A stretch of DNA of 64,000 nucleotides from Favolaschia claudopus (lineage: Eukaryota; Basidiomycota; Agaricomycetes; Agaricales; Mycenaceae): positions 372,001-436,000 of the forward strand of contig JAWWNJ010000153.1 in the NCBI GenBank assembly GCA_037176885.1, in the 5' to 3' direction. Numbering within the stretch: the first letter of the stretch is position 1; every line of letters starts with the position of its first letter. This document shows, piece by piece, positions 12,210-24,016 of this stretch. The notes below the pieces were generated by a model that worked only from the letters and a program-made list of their open reading frames with translations, was not told the origin of the DNA and searched no databases. The translations under genes and the position numbers were made by a program.

Positions 12210-13607
12210 GCTTGTATGCAGATGGGGAACCTCCATGCCAGACTGTCGTCTTTCACTGTTATGTAGTGCTGCGAAGCTTTCGGCGTGTGAACTGCACTGC
12301 GGAGATAGAAAATATAGAACTGACATTCATCCAGGTATCACATAATTTACGTAATTGCACTCACTTCCTTCCCCATATTTGGGTTAGCAGCAATTCATCA
12401 CAGCATTTGCAACACCTTTGGCAAGTACAGGCTTACAGCTCCTTTATCTAACAGTCACTTGACCAACCTGAATACTGACTAGTGGATGCCCATAGCATGA
12501 TTACTGTAGTACAAGACATGCCTCCGCTTCGCTCCGGCAGCGGGGTATACCGTATGACGGAAAGTCTGCAGTCCTGCGTTGCGATTGACATCGACATCGG
12601 CAATACTAGTGGAAAAATACGCACCTCTCAGGCTTCGCTCCAATAGGAACCATTACCCGAACCAGAGCTGGTGAGCTCAGCCGCCAAAGCAAATTAATTT
12701 CAGAGCTGTATCGGATAAACCGTCATTGGTTCAACAACCAGAACCCGATTACTGTAAGGCTGTAAGAATGGGAAGTCAGACATATCTGTATCTTGACCTG
12801 CAAGGCGAAAACCCATCGTGTTACTTATCATTCCCCGAGACATCAGAGTTAAGACTGGCAATGACCGTCGCAAAAGTGAATACCGTAGGTATTGGTTTGA
12901 TCGTCGACGAGTTGAAGCGTCAGCGAGTTTGTTGAACTGAATTAACAGGTAGATTGAAACTTGAATTTGTTGCAGGTGGATTGAAGGGTTTGACGTGTGA
13001 TGTAAAGGCGAGCACGACGATAAAAGAATATTTGCTCAAGCTGTTCAGCAAACATGAAGTGCGATCCGCCAAATTAGGTTATCTTCCGGATTTGAACCCA
13101 ATTTCACAATACGGGGAGAAAGGGTTGTCAGATCGTAGATGTACAGTTCCCGGAGGCTCAAAAGCGTTGAGAAAATCTTAGACATTGGCCCAGAAGATGG
13201 AAAAGAATGATTGCAACTCGGGGAGCGAGATTGAGCCAGTAATATTCAGATTTGAAGTTCGAAAGAAGAGAGGCAAGTGTACGAAAGCTGGGGCAGAATC
13301 ATGCGAGGGCGAGCAGTCGCTGGGGATGATCCAGTGAGCCATATATAAGAACATTCGCCGCAGCAAGTGTTAGTAATGCACAGTTGCGCAGTTTACAGCA
13401 ATGAAATGGAAATGAATTCCAGATTCGGCCGGCTCAGGAGGTTACAGGTAGAAGTGTTGAAAAAACTCACGCTGTACAGCACAGTGATTGCAGTTAATTG
13501 TTTTGCGATGGCAAGATGGGCACCGGAAGAGAGCAAGGAAAAATTAGGATGAACGAAAGGGGATGTTGCACCGCCGACTCGCCATCTCGTTAAAGAACGG
13601 TTAATTT
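12210..13607. other. Intergenic, no supported gene
   Basis: Upstream region of the pseudokinase-like gene. Small open frames at 12726-12935 and 12954-13181 show no family feature or splice support. Nothing else recognised. Confidence 0.5.
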
Positions 13608-13829
13608 CGACCAAGTGTTCACTGGGTGTCACCTGTCACCTACAATGTTCACTGGATAAGGTGTTCAGAGCACAGCAAATTACCCTATATGGTAGCCGGC
13701 GAATGCCGGCCCGGAAATTTTTGACGTTTTTCGTCCATTTTTGGCGAAAAAACCCAAGTGTCACCGTCACCACAACCAAAAGTGTTCAGTTCACAGGTCC
13801 CTGTCACCCGTCACCTGAACACTTGGTCG
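13608..13829. mobile_element. 222-bp inverted-repeat miniature element
   Basis: Perfect 14-bp terminal inverted repeats: CGACCAAGTGTTCA at 13608-13621 and TGAACACTTGGTCG at 13816-13829. Inside, TCACCTGTCACC, GTCACCGTCACC and GTCACCCGTCACC recur near the ends together with GTGTTCA words, like subterminal transposase sites. There is no coding capacity and I found no clear target duplication (flanks TTAATTT and TAATACT). Best read as a MITE; superfamily unknown. Confidence 0.55.
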
Positions 13830-14278
13830 TAATACTACAGTACCACACAAACCCATACTTGAAAACATTATCCGAGCCGAGCGGCTCGAGCCTTGATAAG
13901 TCGTCAATCCTTCTGTGATTTACCCCCAATTACAGCTATTTGCGGAACATAAGGCACGAGCCGTTTTTTCCCGTTTTTAGACTAATTTACATAACAGATT
14001 TCGCCTCGCGCACAACTCGCGCAATTCGTAACGTTACTGCCATCCATTGCCGAATTTGAAATAGTGTGTCCTTGAAAGGAACTACATTATGCTAACAGCG
14101 GAACTTGATTCTCTCCCACACAACAGCTTTTGGGGAGTAGTGCCAGCAGGCTGGGATATAATACATGACTCTATCTTAGTCTCTCCTAGACAGACACTCT
14201 ATGTACTCGAACTCGGTGCCCTCGCTACATAGTAGCTCTATCTCATGGCTTGCTCATGGCTCACTTCGACATTGCAAC
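13830..14278. other. Upstream region of the plus-strand mini-gene
   Basis: No gene seen. GGGATATAATACATG near 14153 could supply a TATA-like element about 120 bp upstream of the ATG at 14279. Confidence 0.4.
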
Positions 14279-14625
14279 ATGGCTCGCTTGTCTTTACCTG
14301 CTGTGAGATTCTGAACAGCCGCCAGTGCTAAGCCATAGCGCTCACACACATATCATTCACGCAGGTCGGATCTCGCGTGAGATTCAAGAACTCTAGTGGA
14401 TGGTTGGAATATGGTGTCATCAAGAGTTATAGCACAGACCGAAGTGTAAGCTGCAAGCTCTGTCAAGAATGAAATGAAGTTTGGTAGAAACTATTGGACC
14501 GGGAACCTGGTGGGCATCTGTCTATGCGGATAGCGGCTTGTATCATACAGTGCCGTGGGTGTGTTCCCTTTATCCAGGCAACCAAAATGAAACTGTTACC
14601 CAGGTCATATAATTTGAACGTGTAG
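14279..14625 (+). CDS. Mini-gene A, small SH3-like unknown protein (four exons)
   Basis: Found by comparison with its inverted paralogue at 14745-15084. Exon 1 (14279-14302) encodes MARLSLPA. After a short intron exon 2 reads VGSRVRFKNSSGWLEYGVIK. After GTAAGC and a second intron comes GTWWASVYADSGLYHTV. A last exon after CAG ends in NLNV and a TAG at 14623-14625. The product has about 70 residues, no signal peptide and no Cys. The GxRVRF...GW.EYG.V pattern recalls small beta-barrel (Tudor/SH3-like) folds, but that is only a resemblance. The same four-exon layout, intron phases and terminal LNV in the paralogue support a real gene although each exon is tiny. Function unknown. Confidence 0.6.
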
Positions 14626-14744
14626 CTCCAACATCCCCGAAAGAAAATGATAGTCATATACTTACCAGTACTGTGGTTGAACCTCAACAGCCTTCTGTTC
14701 ATCGTTTGATTTTGGAATGTATTTGATGAGTATCTACATGCTAA

Positions 14745-15084
14745 TCACACGTTCAAACTCCACACTCTACAGCAGAAATTTATATCAGGCAGGACAGAAT
14801 CATAAGTCAGCTCACGAAACAGTATACAGCGACCCACTGTCGGCTTGCACTAAAGCCCACCACGCACCCTGTGGAAGATAAATCAATATCATTCGAGATG
14901 CTTAGCACGAGAGACCGAGAACATTGCCATCGCGAGTATAACTTTGAACAACGCCGTATTCGAGCCATCCTGCAGAAGATTTAAATCGCATTCTAACCCC
15001 TACCTTGGAACTTTTTGTTTGAGGATGGCTAGATCTATCTATGGGAGGACATACCGCGGGAAGGGAGCGCCGCACTTTGGGCAT
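14745..15084 (-). CDS. Mini-gene B, inverted paralogue of mini-gene A
   Basis: Exon 1 from 15084 encodes MPKVRRSLPA. An intron of about 80 bp precedes VGVRMRFKSSAGWLEYGVVQ and SYTRDGN. After the next intron GAWWALVQADSGSLYTVS runs up to a GTGAGC donor, and the last exon gives VWSLNV and a TGA at 14745-14747. The two genes converge, with only 119 bp between their stops. The donor after the second exon is the least certain border (GT within AATGTTCTC, or a GC donor). Protein identity to copy A is roughly two thirds while introns are unalignable by eye, so this is not a recent copy and the reading frame has been kept. Confidence 0.6.
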
Positions 15085-16735
15085 GATTGAGGGTGTGTTC
15101 TTGGGATGCAGCGCCTCGCGAAAAGGAACGGCAGCTTTTAAATGGCTGAGGGCTCGGGAAGGAACTCGTTCGACAGATCGTCTTAGTTGGTGCTAGCGGG
15201 GACATGCTGTGCATAAAGGCCTATCTGTGCGATAAATCTGGAACACTTACAGTACATCTACGAGCTGTATCCGTAGGAAGATTAAAGGGTTGAAGAGAGC
15301 AATGATATGGATCGCAGTGCGCATTCTGCACATGCCCATTGCACATGCGACTGGGCCCATGGGGATCATGCATAGCATCAGTGAAATCTTACTTATTATC
15401 TAGAGGTAGAATAGAGGCGAGTTGAATCATACAGCACAAACCGGGCCGAAGCTCTGTCATACTCAACCTCAATCTAGAGCGGAGCGGTGATGAGGTCAGG
15501 CTTGACTCCGAGCTGGTATGAATTCTTGCCTTGATTTTTGCTTGATTCAGCGGCCAGCCTCGATCCGAATTCGTTGCCCTCGGTCGACTCCAGACTCGTA
15601 CCCCGCATTCAACTGGTCTCAACACGGCCCTTCGGTCAATCTGTCGTGTTCAAGAGTAAGTATTACTCGGGTTGTGACACCTCCCCAAGGTAAGTATATA
15701 TGGGCTTTTTCGGCACATTAGACTTCTTGACAGTAAGTAACGAGCAAATATTAAGCATTGCGGCGTGCGCATATCGGATAGATAAATTTCAATGGGAGTA
15801 AAAGCTAAATCCGGTTCGGGGCGTGCAAAATAATCAGCAAGAGTAGGTGAGTCAAAACGAAATTGAAATGAAGTATGTGTGAAAAAATGAGATGCAAAGA
15901 GACCAAGGCACGCGTGCATAACAACCGTGTCCATGGGAGAAGCAACTACTTGAAGGTTAGTGGCCTCTCCAGCCGGGCTACATGAAGCAGCGCATTCACG
16001 AAACCCTGATAATGTTTGATCTGAGAGTTTGATCCAGATGAGGGTGATGATGTACCTTGTGTGAAGCAACGTCCATTGATGAGTCTGGGATGTTCACGGA
16101 GGCGTCGGCTAGGTCCGATTAATTATCAACCATGTAAATAAAATCGAATGCATCAGATAATAAATTTACTGGAGACTAAGCAGGCAACAGGAACCGGCCG
16201 TGAGCACCTTGATCCACGAGCAATGGAACCATTCAGGGCTTAGGCGAATTCGCTACTTATTGTGTCGAACCGGCAAAGAAAAAAAAACGAAATGGAACTC
16301 TAATAACTCGGTGTCTGATTCAACCCGTAAATTCAAAACTCGAATAGAAATACAGAGAAATCACTGCTGTCGGTCAACCGCGCTAAATGTAGGTGGGTGG
16401 AATCATGTACTTTGCAATGCGGAGTTCCCGGTTCCGAGTGATAATCTGTTCAACCTCTTTTTGCGTGTCAGGAAACCGAGTTCAAATTTCGCTCTTGGAT
16501 GCAGGTGTTGATTTCGCCGTATCCGAACATGGCTGCTGACCTGAACCTACAGATGGGATTGGCTTAGAATGATCCGCCCCCAGTGCATATCTAGAGTATG
16601 TGCTACCAAGTGTCCTATCCCGATCTTTTGTTCATCAATTCTCTTTTCTTCTCGTATCCGGTAGCGTCTTCCTTCGCAATTGGTACTAGAAAAGGTTTAA
16701 TCAGGTCAGTCAAAGTGGATTTCCGCACCCACATA
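15085..16735. other. Intergenic, no supported gene
   Basis: Open frames at 15389-15625, 15650-16069 (minus) and 16200-16511 (plus) lack recognisable domains, and their edges do not coincide with splice signals in a consistent model. I see no repeat or transposon ends. Confidence 0.45.
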
Positions 16736-17997
16736 TTATTTCACATTCGCCCTCACATCAATCGCAACGGTATTCATCGCCCACAATTTCGGGAAAATGG
16801 CACGGATAGTCTCGGTCGCTGACGCCCTATAGTCTTCCACAGTTTTGCCGTTGGTGTGATGATCTACGTCGCATCGGATGTCCACCTCAACGTTGCGTAA
16901 CGCGGGCATTTTGTCGAGCATGAAATCTTCCAACATGACGGATGACATTGGTCTTACAAACGGGTAGTCGTTATTGAACGAGAGATCAGGGCCGAAGGGA
17001 AGGTAACAGTCGAAGGATACCTTCTCGATCAGATTCCCGGGCTGCAACGAGGCGACGAGGGGATATATACTGCGATCGATGGGGGAAATCATGCGATCGG
17101 GGAGGAGAGAGTCGAAGTGTAGGTGCTTGAGGGATGGGAAGTATAAACTCAGATTGAGCTCCTTGAAGGATGCGTATCTACCTACAACAGATCCTGTGGG
17201 CAGATGGGGGAGAGTTTTGTGTGAGACGTACGTGGGTCGCGGATGTGAAGCGTTTGCACAGTGACTCCAAACCGATGGAGAAAGCGATGCAGGTCTGAGG
17301 TCCATTTGTCGCCATAGCGAAGTGTTCGTAGCTCGCTCAAGTCGAGCGCTTGCTCGACCACACGGGCAATTGAGGGCGAAATCATTAAACCTAGATCTCG
17401 GATTTTCGGATGATCACCCGTAGGAATAGTTGGTGCTGAGATGCTCTCTGTGAGGGGAAGTGTACAATACTCCACTTCGAGTCGCTGGACTGTCGGGGAG
17501 ATTGACCGGAAGAAGGAGTAGAACATTTCGTCTGTCCAAGGGGTACGGGGTCCAGCAATCTTGACGTGGCGTAGGGAACGGCAGCCCAGGAGTGCCTTCA
17601 CACCAGCGAGATCTGACTCAACCACCTTATCAGCGAAGCTCCAGAATGTGATAGCGCGAAGAGCAAGCCAGTCGATCCGGGCTAGAATCTCGAAACATTC
17701 TGCATCTGCCATATAAATTGTGAGAGCGCGAACGTAGGGGACAATATGGGGAGACGATTGAAGCAGCTGCACGAGGCGAGTCGCCAAGACACTCGCGTCG
17801 GGATCGCAAAAACCCATCCCTTTGTCCCATCTTTCATCTTCATTTTCTGAGATGGAAATCTCGCGAAAGAGAGCTCTCTGAGCTGCTGGGACGAGGGCAC
17901 GGCTCGTGAGTGATGCAGCCTTCAAATCCACTGCATCATCCAGGTATCCGGCGATGGCATCCCACAATTCTTGAGCGAGACGTCCTGGTGTCGACAT
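16736..17997 (-). CDS. F-box / leucine-rich-repeat-like protein
   Basis: Putative substrate-recognition subunit of an SCF ubiquitin ligase. I start at 17997, where MSTPGRLAQELWDAIAGYLD begins a degenerate F-box continuing as KAASLTSRALVPAAQRALF; an in-frame ATG at 18135 adds 46 residues of poor character. The body shows irregular leucine-rich segments (LRALTIYMADAE, LRHVKIAGPRTPWTDEMFYS, VQRLEVEYCTLPLTES). Exon 1 ends at 17232 (donor GTACGTC) and exon 2 runs 17181 to the TAA at 16736, joining RDPR to RYASFKELNLSLYF. It is divergent from the F-box gene at 18275. The target protein cannot be inferred. Confidence 0.8.
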
Positions 17998-18274
17998 GCG
18001 AAGGAAGCGAGCCGAATGACGACGGGTCAGGGTCAAGTTACGGTGGGCAACCCCGGGTGAACTTTTGACTGCAGGGCTAGCTGAAAGAACTGGTGTACGT
18101 CCACACGTGGTGGTAGGTGGTAGAGTCGCAAACAAGCCGTAAGCATTGACACATCAATTTTTGCGGAAGCCGGGCAAAGCCGGGACATCATGAGACTACA
18201 CGCTAGCGCAACATCCCGTGATCAGGTCACGTCACACCCCTTCCTCTTCCTGACTACCACCTCGACTTCGTGAG
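17998..18274. promoter_or_regulatory. Bidirectional promoter of two F-box genes
   Basis: 277 bp between divergent start codons. It includes TCACGTCACACC near 18229-18240, a possible bZIP or bHLH type site; no strong TATA box was seen. If the upstream ATG at 18135 were used, the spacer would shrink to 139 bp. Confidence 0.4.
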
Positions 18275-19534
18275 ATGGTTCTAACACGCAGTGCCGCCAA
18301 AGCATTGGCTCGTAAACCTATCACTGAATGTCTTCCGAATGAAGTTCTCGCCTCGGTGGCGATGGAAGCGCCTAACCAATCCCTCCTCGCGCTCTGCCAA
18401 ACTTCGCGCCTTTTCCGCGATATCGCGACGCCGGCCCTATATCGCAGCGTGGTACTTTCTACGCCCAACAAGGCACAAAACTTTATTCGCACTATGCAGG
18501 GCTCTCGCGGAGGATCCGTTTCCAGCTCTGTCCGCCAGTTCACCCTCTTGGACGAGGAGGTGCCGCTGTGAGTCATGATTTACCTCGATGGGCCTCTCTC
18601 AACCCGCTTATTTATCTCCCAGCGATCTAACTCCCGAGGTTGTTTTGGAACTTACATCCGTTCTGTCTCGATGCCCCAATATCGAACTTCTCGACCTTCT
18701 CCTTCAACAAGTCATCGATTTCCCGGATCTCCTTCAGGACTCGCATTTCCCGCGTCTCTCCACATTTCGATACACCATCAAAAGCACTTCGGTCAAACTC
18801 ATGGCTCCCTTTCTCAATCGTCACCAGACAATCACGAGCCTGTCTCTGACACAGAAACAACTTCTCTCCGTCGATCTGTTGCATACGATTCAGTTACCGC
18901 GCCTCAAACGGTGGTATGGTCCTATCAGCTTGCTCTCGTCATTCGATCTTGACGCAGCGTCGCTCAACTGGGTCAACCTGGTCGTGTATCCTCACATGGT
19001 GGACTTTGCTACCCCGTTGCGTCAGCTGAGCAAGCAAGACGACCTCAAAGTCCTCGAGTTCATTTGTGCTGCAGATACAGTAGACGAAACCGCGATTCTT
19101 GGTCACATTGCCGCTTATTTGCCTTCTGTTCAAGCCATTAAGTTCAAGGCAATGCGGCGCGTCTATCCAACCGTCTCACAGGTACGTTTTTCTGTCTCAT
19201 ATATCTTTATACTATTGTTCACATCGATGTGTATGCTGATTCCGTATTTTGCTATGTTCAGGAGAACGCGCCCGTGATGGCAAAGCATCTCGAGAAACTC
19301 AAGGCCCTCCTGATGTTGGAGTTCCTCGGTGAAAACGAATGCAGCTTTCACGACGATTCTGCCATTCTGCAACTCTGGCATCGCGCTTGCAAAACTCTGA
19401 CTTTGGTCAACATCAGTGCGTGCCGTCTTCGGTCCTTCGTTCTGAATTACTGAATGAAATTGATCTCGATATGAACAGACAGGACAGAATGGGGACGGAT
19501 AACCAAGGGCTTCATGGCTCTCAGAGATTTCTAA
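18275..19534 (+). CDS. F-box protein with leucine-rich body
   Basis: Putative SCF ubiquitin-ligase adaptor. The N-terminus MVLTRSAAKALARKP is followed by a clear F-box, ECLPNEVLASVAMEA to LCQTSRLFRDIATPALYRSV. Four exons: 18275-18567, 18623-19181, 19262-19415 and 19479-19534, all with consensus borders. The joins read PLDLTPEVVLEL, TVSQENAPVMAKHL and LVNINRTEWGRITKGFMALR. Leucine-rich segments include LKRWYGPISLLSSFDLDAAS and LKVLEFICAADTVDE. It belongs to the common agaricomycete F-box expansion and shares its promoter region with the minus-strand F-box gene. The two proteins are not close copies. Confidence 0.82.
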
Positions 19535-20012
19535 CCTCGCTACTTGCTTCCTGCTTAGCTATTCTGCACCGACTAAACTGTTGCTTCGGCTCGTACTATT
19601 CTTTATGCTGCATTCCCGGGTTGTGCGCCACACCGTTCCCAAACCATGATCATCTCGCCCTCTCTTCCGGGGTTTTACTTTGTTCCCCGCTCTTCGTTAC
19701 ACGGGCTTGTTGGCGATGTTGTAAAGTGAAACTCAGCGCCCACACAAATCAACGGGCGGGGATCTAGTATCTGTCAGCTACCTGTCGCGCTCGCGAAACG
19801 CAACGCCGCTCGGGCGCTCGGGCATCAAACCAATCCGCACACACTCGATACTCGTCCCACCGCCTCTTGAAGGATATCAATCTACGCGACGCCGGTATAA
19901 ATAGAAACCCAAGTATCCCTCATTTTTTTTTTGTTCCTGCTCTCGTTCTTGACCTTCACCTTCTTGCTTCACGCAATCCATTTTTTTTGCTCGACATCCC
20001 CTTATCTCTGCA
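19535..20012. other. 3' flank of F-box gene and promoter of the CFEM gene
   Basis: No gene. Contains the TATA box at 19896-19903 and pyrimidine-rich leader sequence with T-runs (near 19921 and 19981) up to the ATG at 20013. Confidence 0.6.
19896..19903 (+). promoter_or_regulatory. TATA box of the CFEM gene
   Basis: TATAAATA about 115 bp upstream of the ATG, followed by pyrimidine-rich leader, typical of strongly expressed fungal genes for secreted proteins. Confidence 0.6.
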
Positions 20013-20536
20013 ATGCGCTTCGCAACCTCCGCTCTCACCGCTGGCGTTCTGCTGCTGCAATCGTCTCTCTCCGCGGTTGCTGCCGATAGCAACCCATCTG
20101 ACCAGCAGCTCTGCCTCCTGAACTGTTCAGTCGCAGCATCCCAGGCCGCCAATTGTCCCATGTACGTCTTTCCTCCTTCATATTTTCAATCAAACTCCTA
20201 CAGAGATATTCTTTTGCTTTTGGCTGATCAACCATTAACCCACTAGCGGCGCCGCCAACGCCACCCAATGCGTCTGCGGCTCGTCCACCTACGTCACGAA
20301 CTTCACCACGTGCGGCACGACAACGTGTAAATCCAGCAAGAGCGATGTGAAGGCGATCATCAAGGCGGGGTGCGGGGATATTCGTAAGTCGGGTGCCTTG
20401 GCTGATTGCATATATCCGCGCGCTGACCTCGAGTATGGCAGCTATTGCGGAGGACAAAAGCACTGCCTCTCAACTCAAAGTAGCTACCGCCGTTGTGATC
20501 GGCCTGCTATCGCTTTCGTTAGTAGCGTTTGTTTGA
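20013..20536 (+). CDS. CFEM-type small secreted, probably GPI-anchored protein
   Basis: CFEM proteins are eight-cysteine extracellular fungal proteins, several of which bind haem or act at the cell surface. Signal peptide: FATSALTAGVLLLQSSLSAV. Cysteines follow in LCLLNC, NCP, QCVCG, TTCG, TTCK and AGCG, giving eight. The C-terminus VVIGLLSLSLVAFV is hydrophobic with small residues before it, as in a GPI signal. Three exons: 20013-20161, 20247-20383 and 20442-20536, with joins NCPIGAAN and GDIPIAEDKS. At about 125 residues it has the usual single-domain length. I do not see the Asp of the haem-binding subset with certainty, so the ligand is open. Confidence 0.75.
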
Positions 20537-23500
20537 TTTATGAACTCAAGTTATTGATTGTGCGCTTTCTTGGTTTTAATTGATTTGGCTCGATTTCGAG
20601 TCATCTGTTGAGCCTGCGAACCTTCTACATACACGTTGGTTTTATTCTTTCTTTCTTTTCATCTCTATCCCACAGTCTCCGCTCATTCATTCATCCGTTC
20701 CGTCATGCCTGCCAAAGATCTCGAAATCGAATTGGTCCCTCGACTTCCTCTCTCTCCACGTCCATATGTTCCCTCCCTCTTAATCTTACTCACGCCACGA
20801 AAATCTTGGAGTCACTCATTAAGCCTTCTAGTCTACCCACTCCATATGTATCCCTGCATCGATCAAACTCAACGCACCTCGGTGTACGGAATCGAATACA
20901 CGCACCTGTAAGTAATAATCTCCTTGAAGCTATGTACAGAGCGACAGCGGGGTTCAATTCCCCTGGATGCGACACCGTGGTGAAATAAATTTTCTTGTTC
21001 ATACTTTGTGACCCTGTTTTCGACGGGGGAGGTCTAGCGTTGAACTGACGGATTTAGCTTTCGGGAGTTAGTTCTTTATCAGGCTTTCGAGCACAGTCAC
21101 TTGTCCTATACCCTCCGATTTCTGTAGCTGGAAGCATCGAGACTAAAAGCGCGATTACCCAAATATTTGCTCACTTTTTGGTGCAGTCCGCCCAATTCTG
21201 TTCTGAATGTTCAACTTGTGGTTGAACTCGGGCGGTCCGGCCCGAACAATGTTGTGACACCATGTGACGATGCCATCAAACTCGGCTTGTCCTCTCCCAC
21301 ATCGTAAACGCTGACGTTGCGCTGACTAGGCACTTCAAGCGCTCTCACTCGGTCGACGATCGACTTTTACAGAAGTTCTGATGATCTGTGGCCGGGTCTC
21401 TCAACGGACGGCTTCTTCCTGCTGCTGTTTTCATCAGTTTGAATGTTCTGGAGTCTGGACATCTTGACGTCAAATTGGGACTCACAGTTACTGGACTCAA
21501 CGATTGCTTACTGAATATGTGACTCCCTTTCTGTGGCTCCTGAGCGCGATCTCTATGCTATCTCGCTACATTCATAGTCAACACAATCGAACTTCACGTC
21601 ACATATAGCAAAGACATCTCTAAAGCCGCTTTCAATCTTTTCGCCATTCAACTTGGTTGATTTCTCCCAAGAGGCGATGCGTGCAGTATCATACCTCACG
21701 CCTCCTTTCGCTACGGCTACAATTCTCTTAATATCAGGGGACCCACGTTTTTTAACGCTCCACGCAACATTTAATTTACCACATCGACTCGTCCAGACTC
21801 TTACTTGTCTTGGTCACTTCTTCCCTCCACCCTGCGTAACACTGTCAAGCTCCTCGGTCTTTTCTGCGCCTTAGGCTGGGACCACTCCGCCAGTCTCGTC
21901 TCTTCTGAACACTGAAATCTTGGGGCATGGTTGCGCTATTCGGTCCCCTCTCCCTGGGATGTGTAACATTGCTCCACCGTCTAGTTTTTGCTTTCTACGA
22001 TGGTCATGCTCATGGCCGTGGATCAGTGTTTAACGAGGAATGACGGCTTCATTCCAAATCCCAGTTTCTCATCGTCTCCGCCTCCTCCGTCCTTCATGAC
22101 CTCACCATGAAACTGATTTCTATGGCCGCCTTACTTCCTTCTACCTGATGAACGTCAGCAAGAAAATGTATTGACAGCATCTCCTGTGGGTGCGGAATTT
22201 GATCGGCTGAAGAATACAACCTCGTTCATCCAGCCACCGAGATGGTTGGCATCAATCTCTGCTCTTATTCGCGGACATTGACTCGGTTCTGAAGCCACAG
22301 GTTCTCCGCAATCACCCTAGGATCTCTGAAGTCTGGGTGTCTACCAACCATTCAATTCCTCGCCCAGTCTTTGCTTCGCTGTCTTGTTTCTTTGCGTACT
22401 GGCCTCTGGAGGCCGTCGTTGAACATATCTCTCCTGCGAGACCACTGTTTCCGTGTTTATTCGTCCACAGATCAGCACCTATGCTGCATCGTGGATATCC
22501 CATGCCTTACCCCTTCGGTGTAGGTCTGGACGCGTTGGATCCTTCTCTTTCGTTCTTTCTTTGTCTGCCATCCGCGGGCTATCTTTCTACCTTCTCGAAT
22601 CTTCCGAGAAGGTGTATGTTCGTGGATCAGCGTTCAGCCACAAAGTCTTGGGGAACTTGACGTTCTACATGTTTCTCTTCGCCTCCGGCTTGATTCCTAA
22701 CGATTCATCAAGGCAAGGTATTCAGAGCCAAGCATTTCCCCCGCTCGACACGCGTTGGATTTCGGTGAGACTGTCAGACAGGCAGACTAATGGTGGATTT
22801 TGCGCCGCTTCAAATCCGCGACTTCTCGACTATTTTCTCCACAGCAGCCAATGAGCGGTTGTGCGCTGGCGTTCAGGCGAGGTATTTATCGGCCATGGCA
22901 ATGTTTACTGATCTCTGCTGTCACTTCACTTGGTCCATGACTTTCGGGGGAAGTCCGAAATGAATTATTTTCTCCAGTTAGCTGTTTTCTCTCTCTCCAC
23001 TATAGCGTGTAAACTCCGGCACGTAGGAATCTAGTCCGGCATTTGCACATCTCCAACTTCCCTCCTTCTCAGAACGATTGTTCCGCCGGAGGTTTGACTT
23101 GCTGTGGTACGTCTTGTACTGCACTAGTTTATTGTACTACATTGACGGGTTGAATGGAAGAACATGAATGAAACGTTTCCCGCGCAACGGGAGATCCGAA
23201 GAGTATTCTCATGGGTATGTTTTTCACTCTTTGAGCTTCGCAAGTTCTTATATTCTAAAGCCCCCATCCACGTTGAGTCAACGGTCCCTTGATGGACGTG
23301 CCGAGGCAATTCGGCAAGTCAACGGTGTGAACCAATAATTCGATGCTTGGTCCTCACGCAGTTCATGTGGTTGCGGGGCGTTCGCCAACTTGAGGTTAGG
23401 TAAACGCTCGGATGTTCTACCTCCTGTGCAATAATAATTACACTGGAGTCCGTCCTAGTTTCTTCAATCCTATATTTCCAACGTCCATGGGCGCGATGTC

Positions 23501-23956
23501 CCGTTCTCTGTGGAGGATCGTCATTTCTTATATCATTGCCTGTCCATGGACTGTTCTTGTGGTGTTCATGCGGCTGATACCTCGTGTGTGGGACGTTTTT
23601 GGCATATATCAGTTTGAAGTCTAACGCCACAACCAGCGTAAGTTACGGCCGCCGCCCTATTTCGGCGCCCTTGTGCAACTCGGGGAAGTGATCCCCCCCA
23701 AAAAAAATCCTTGGCTCCAGTGGGCTACTTGGCGTCCTGAAAAAAAAAATGAGGCTCTGCTACTATCACCAAACGAGGAGCGAAGACACGGTTGCGGGGG
23801 TTCGCGTCGACCTAGACCCTTCTTCTAAATTTGTCGTGAGTATGCATTTATGTCTTTATGCCATTCCTAGACTTCCATTCTGATTTCCCGGAATTCCGTG
23901 ACCGTGGCAGTTCTAAAATTCGACTCCAGACCAAACCAAATAAACAAACTGGAACG
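20537..23956. other. 3.4-kb stretch without a supported gene
   Basis: Several open frames of 60-130 codons occur on both strands (for example 22453-22854 and 23412-23624), but none has family motifs, consistent exon borders or a start in context. Stretches around 21650-22850 look like decayed coding sequence, with long frames that shift. A lone T-arm-like GGGGTTCAATTCCCC lies near 20949-20963. A-runs at 23700 and 23740 are the only simple sequence. Confidence 0.5.
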
Positions 23957-23963
23957 TATAAAA
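23957..23963 (+). promoter_or_regulatory. TATA box of the hydrophobin gene
   Basis: TATAAAA 54-60 bp upstream of the ATG at 24017, with a short CA-rich leader (CCAAACGACAACGCC) just before the start. Confidence 0.55.
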
Positions 23964-24016
23964 GCCTTCCCCTCCACCCAGAAAAAATTCAAGTCGAATC
24001 CCAAACGACAACGCCA

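Noticed and set aside
13840..14280. Extension of the 222-bp element into a larger transposon
   Set aside because: No further copies of the terminal or TCACC words and no inverted partner for the right flank.
20901..20973. Plus-strand tRNA candidate with T-arm GGGGTTCAATTCCCC and ends CGCACCT/GGATGCG
   Set aside because: Length near 72 fits, but the acceptor stem has a mismatch, no D-arm with GG and no stable anticodon arm can be drawn; a B-box remnant at most.
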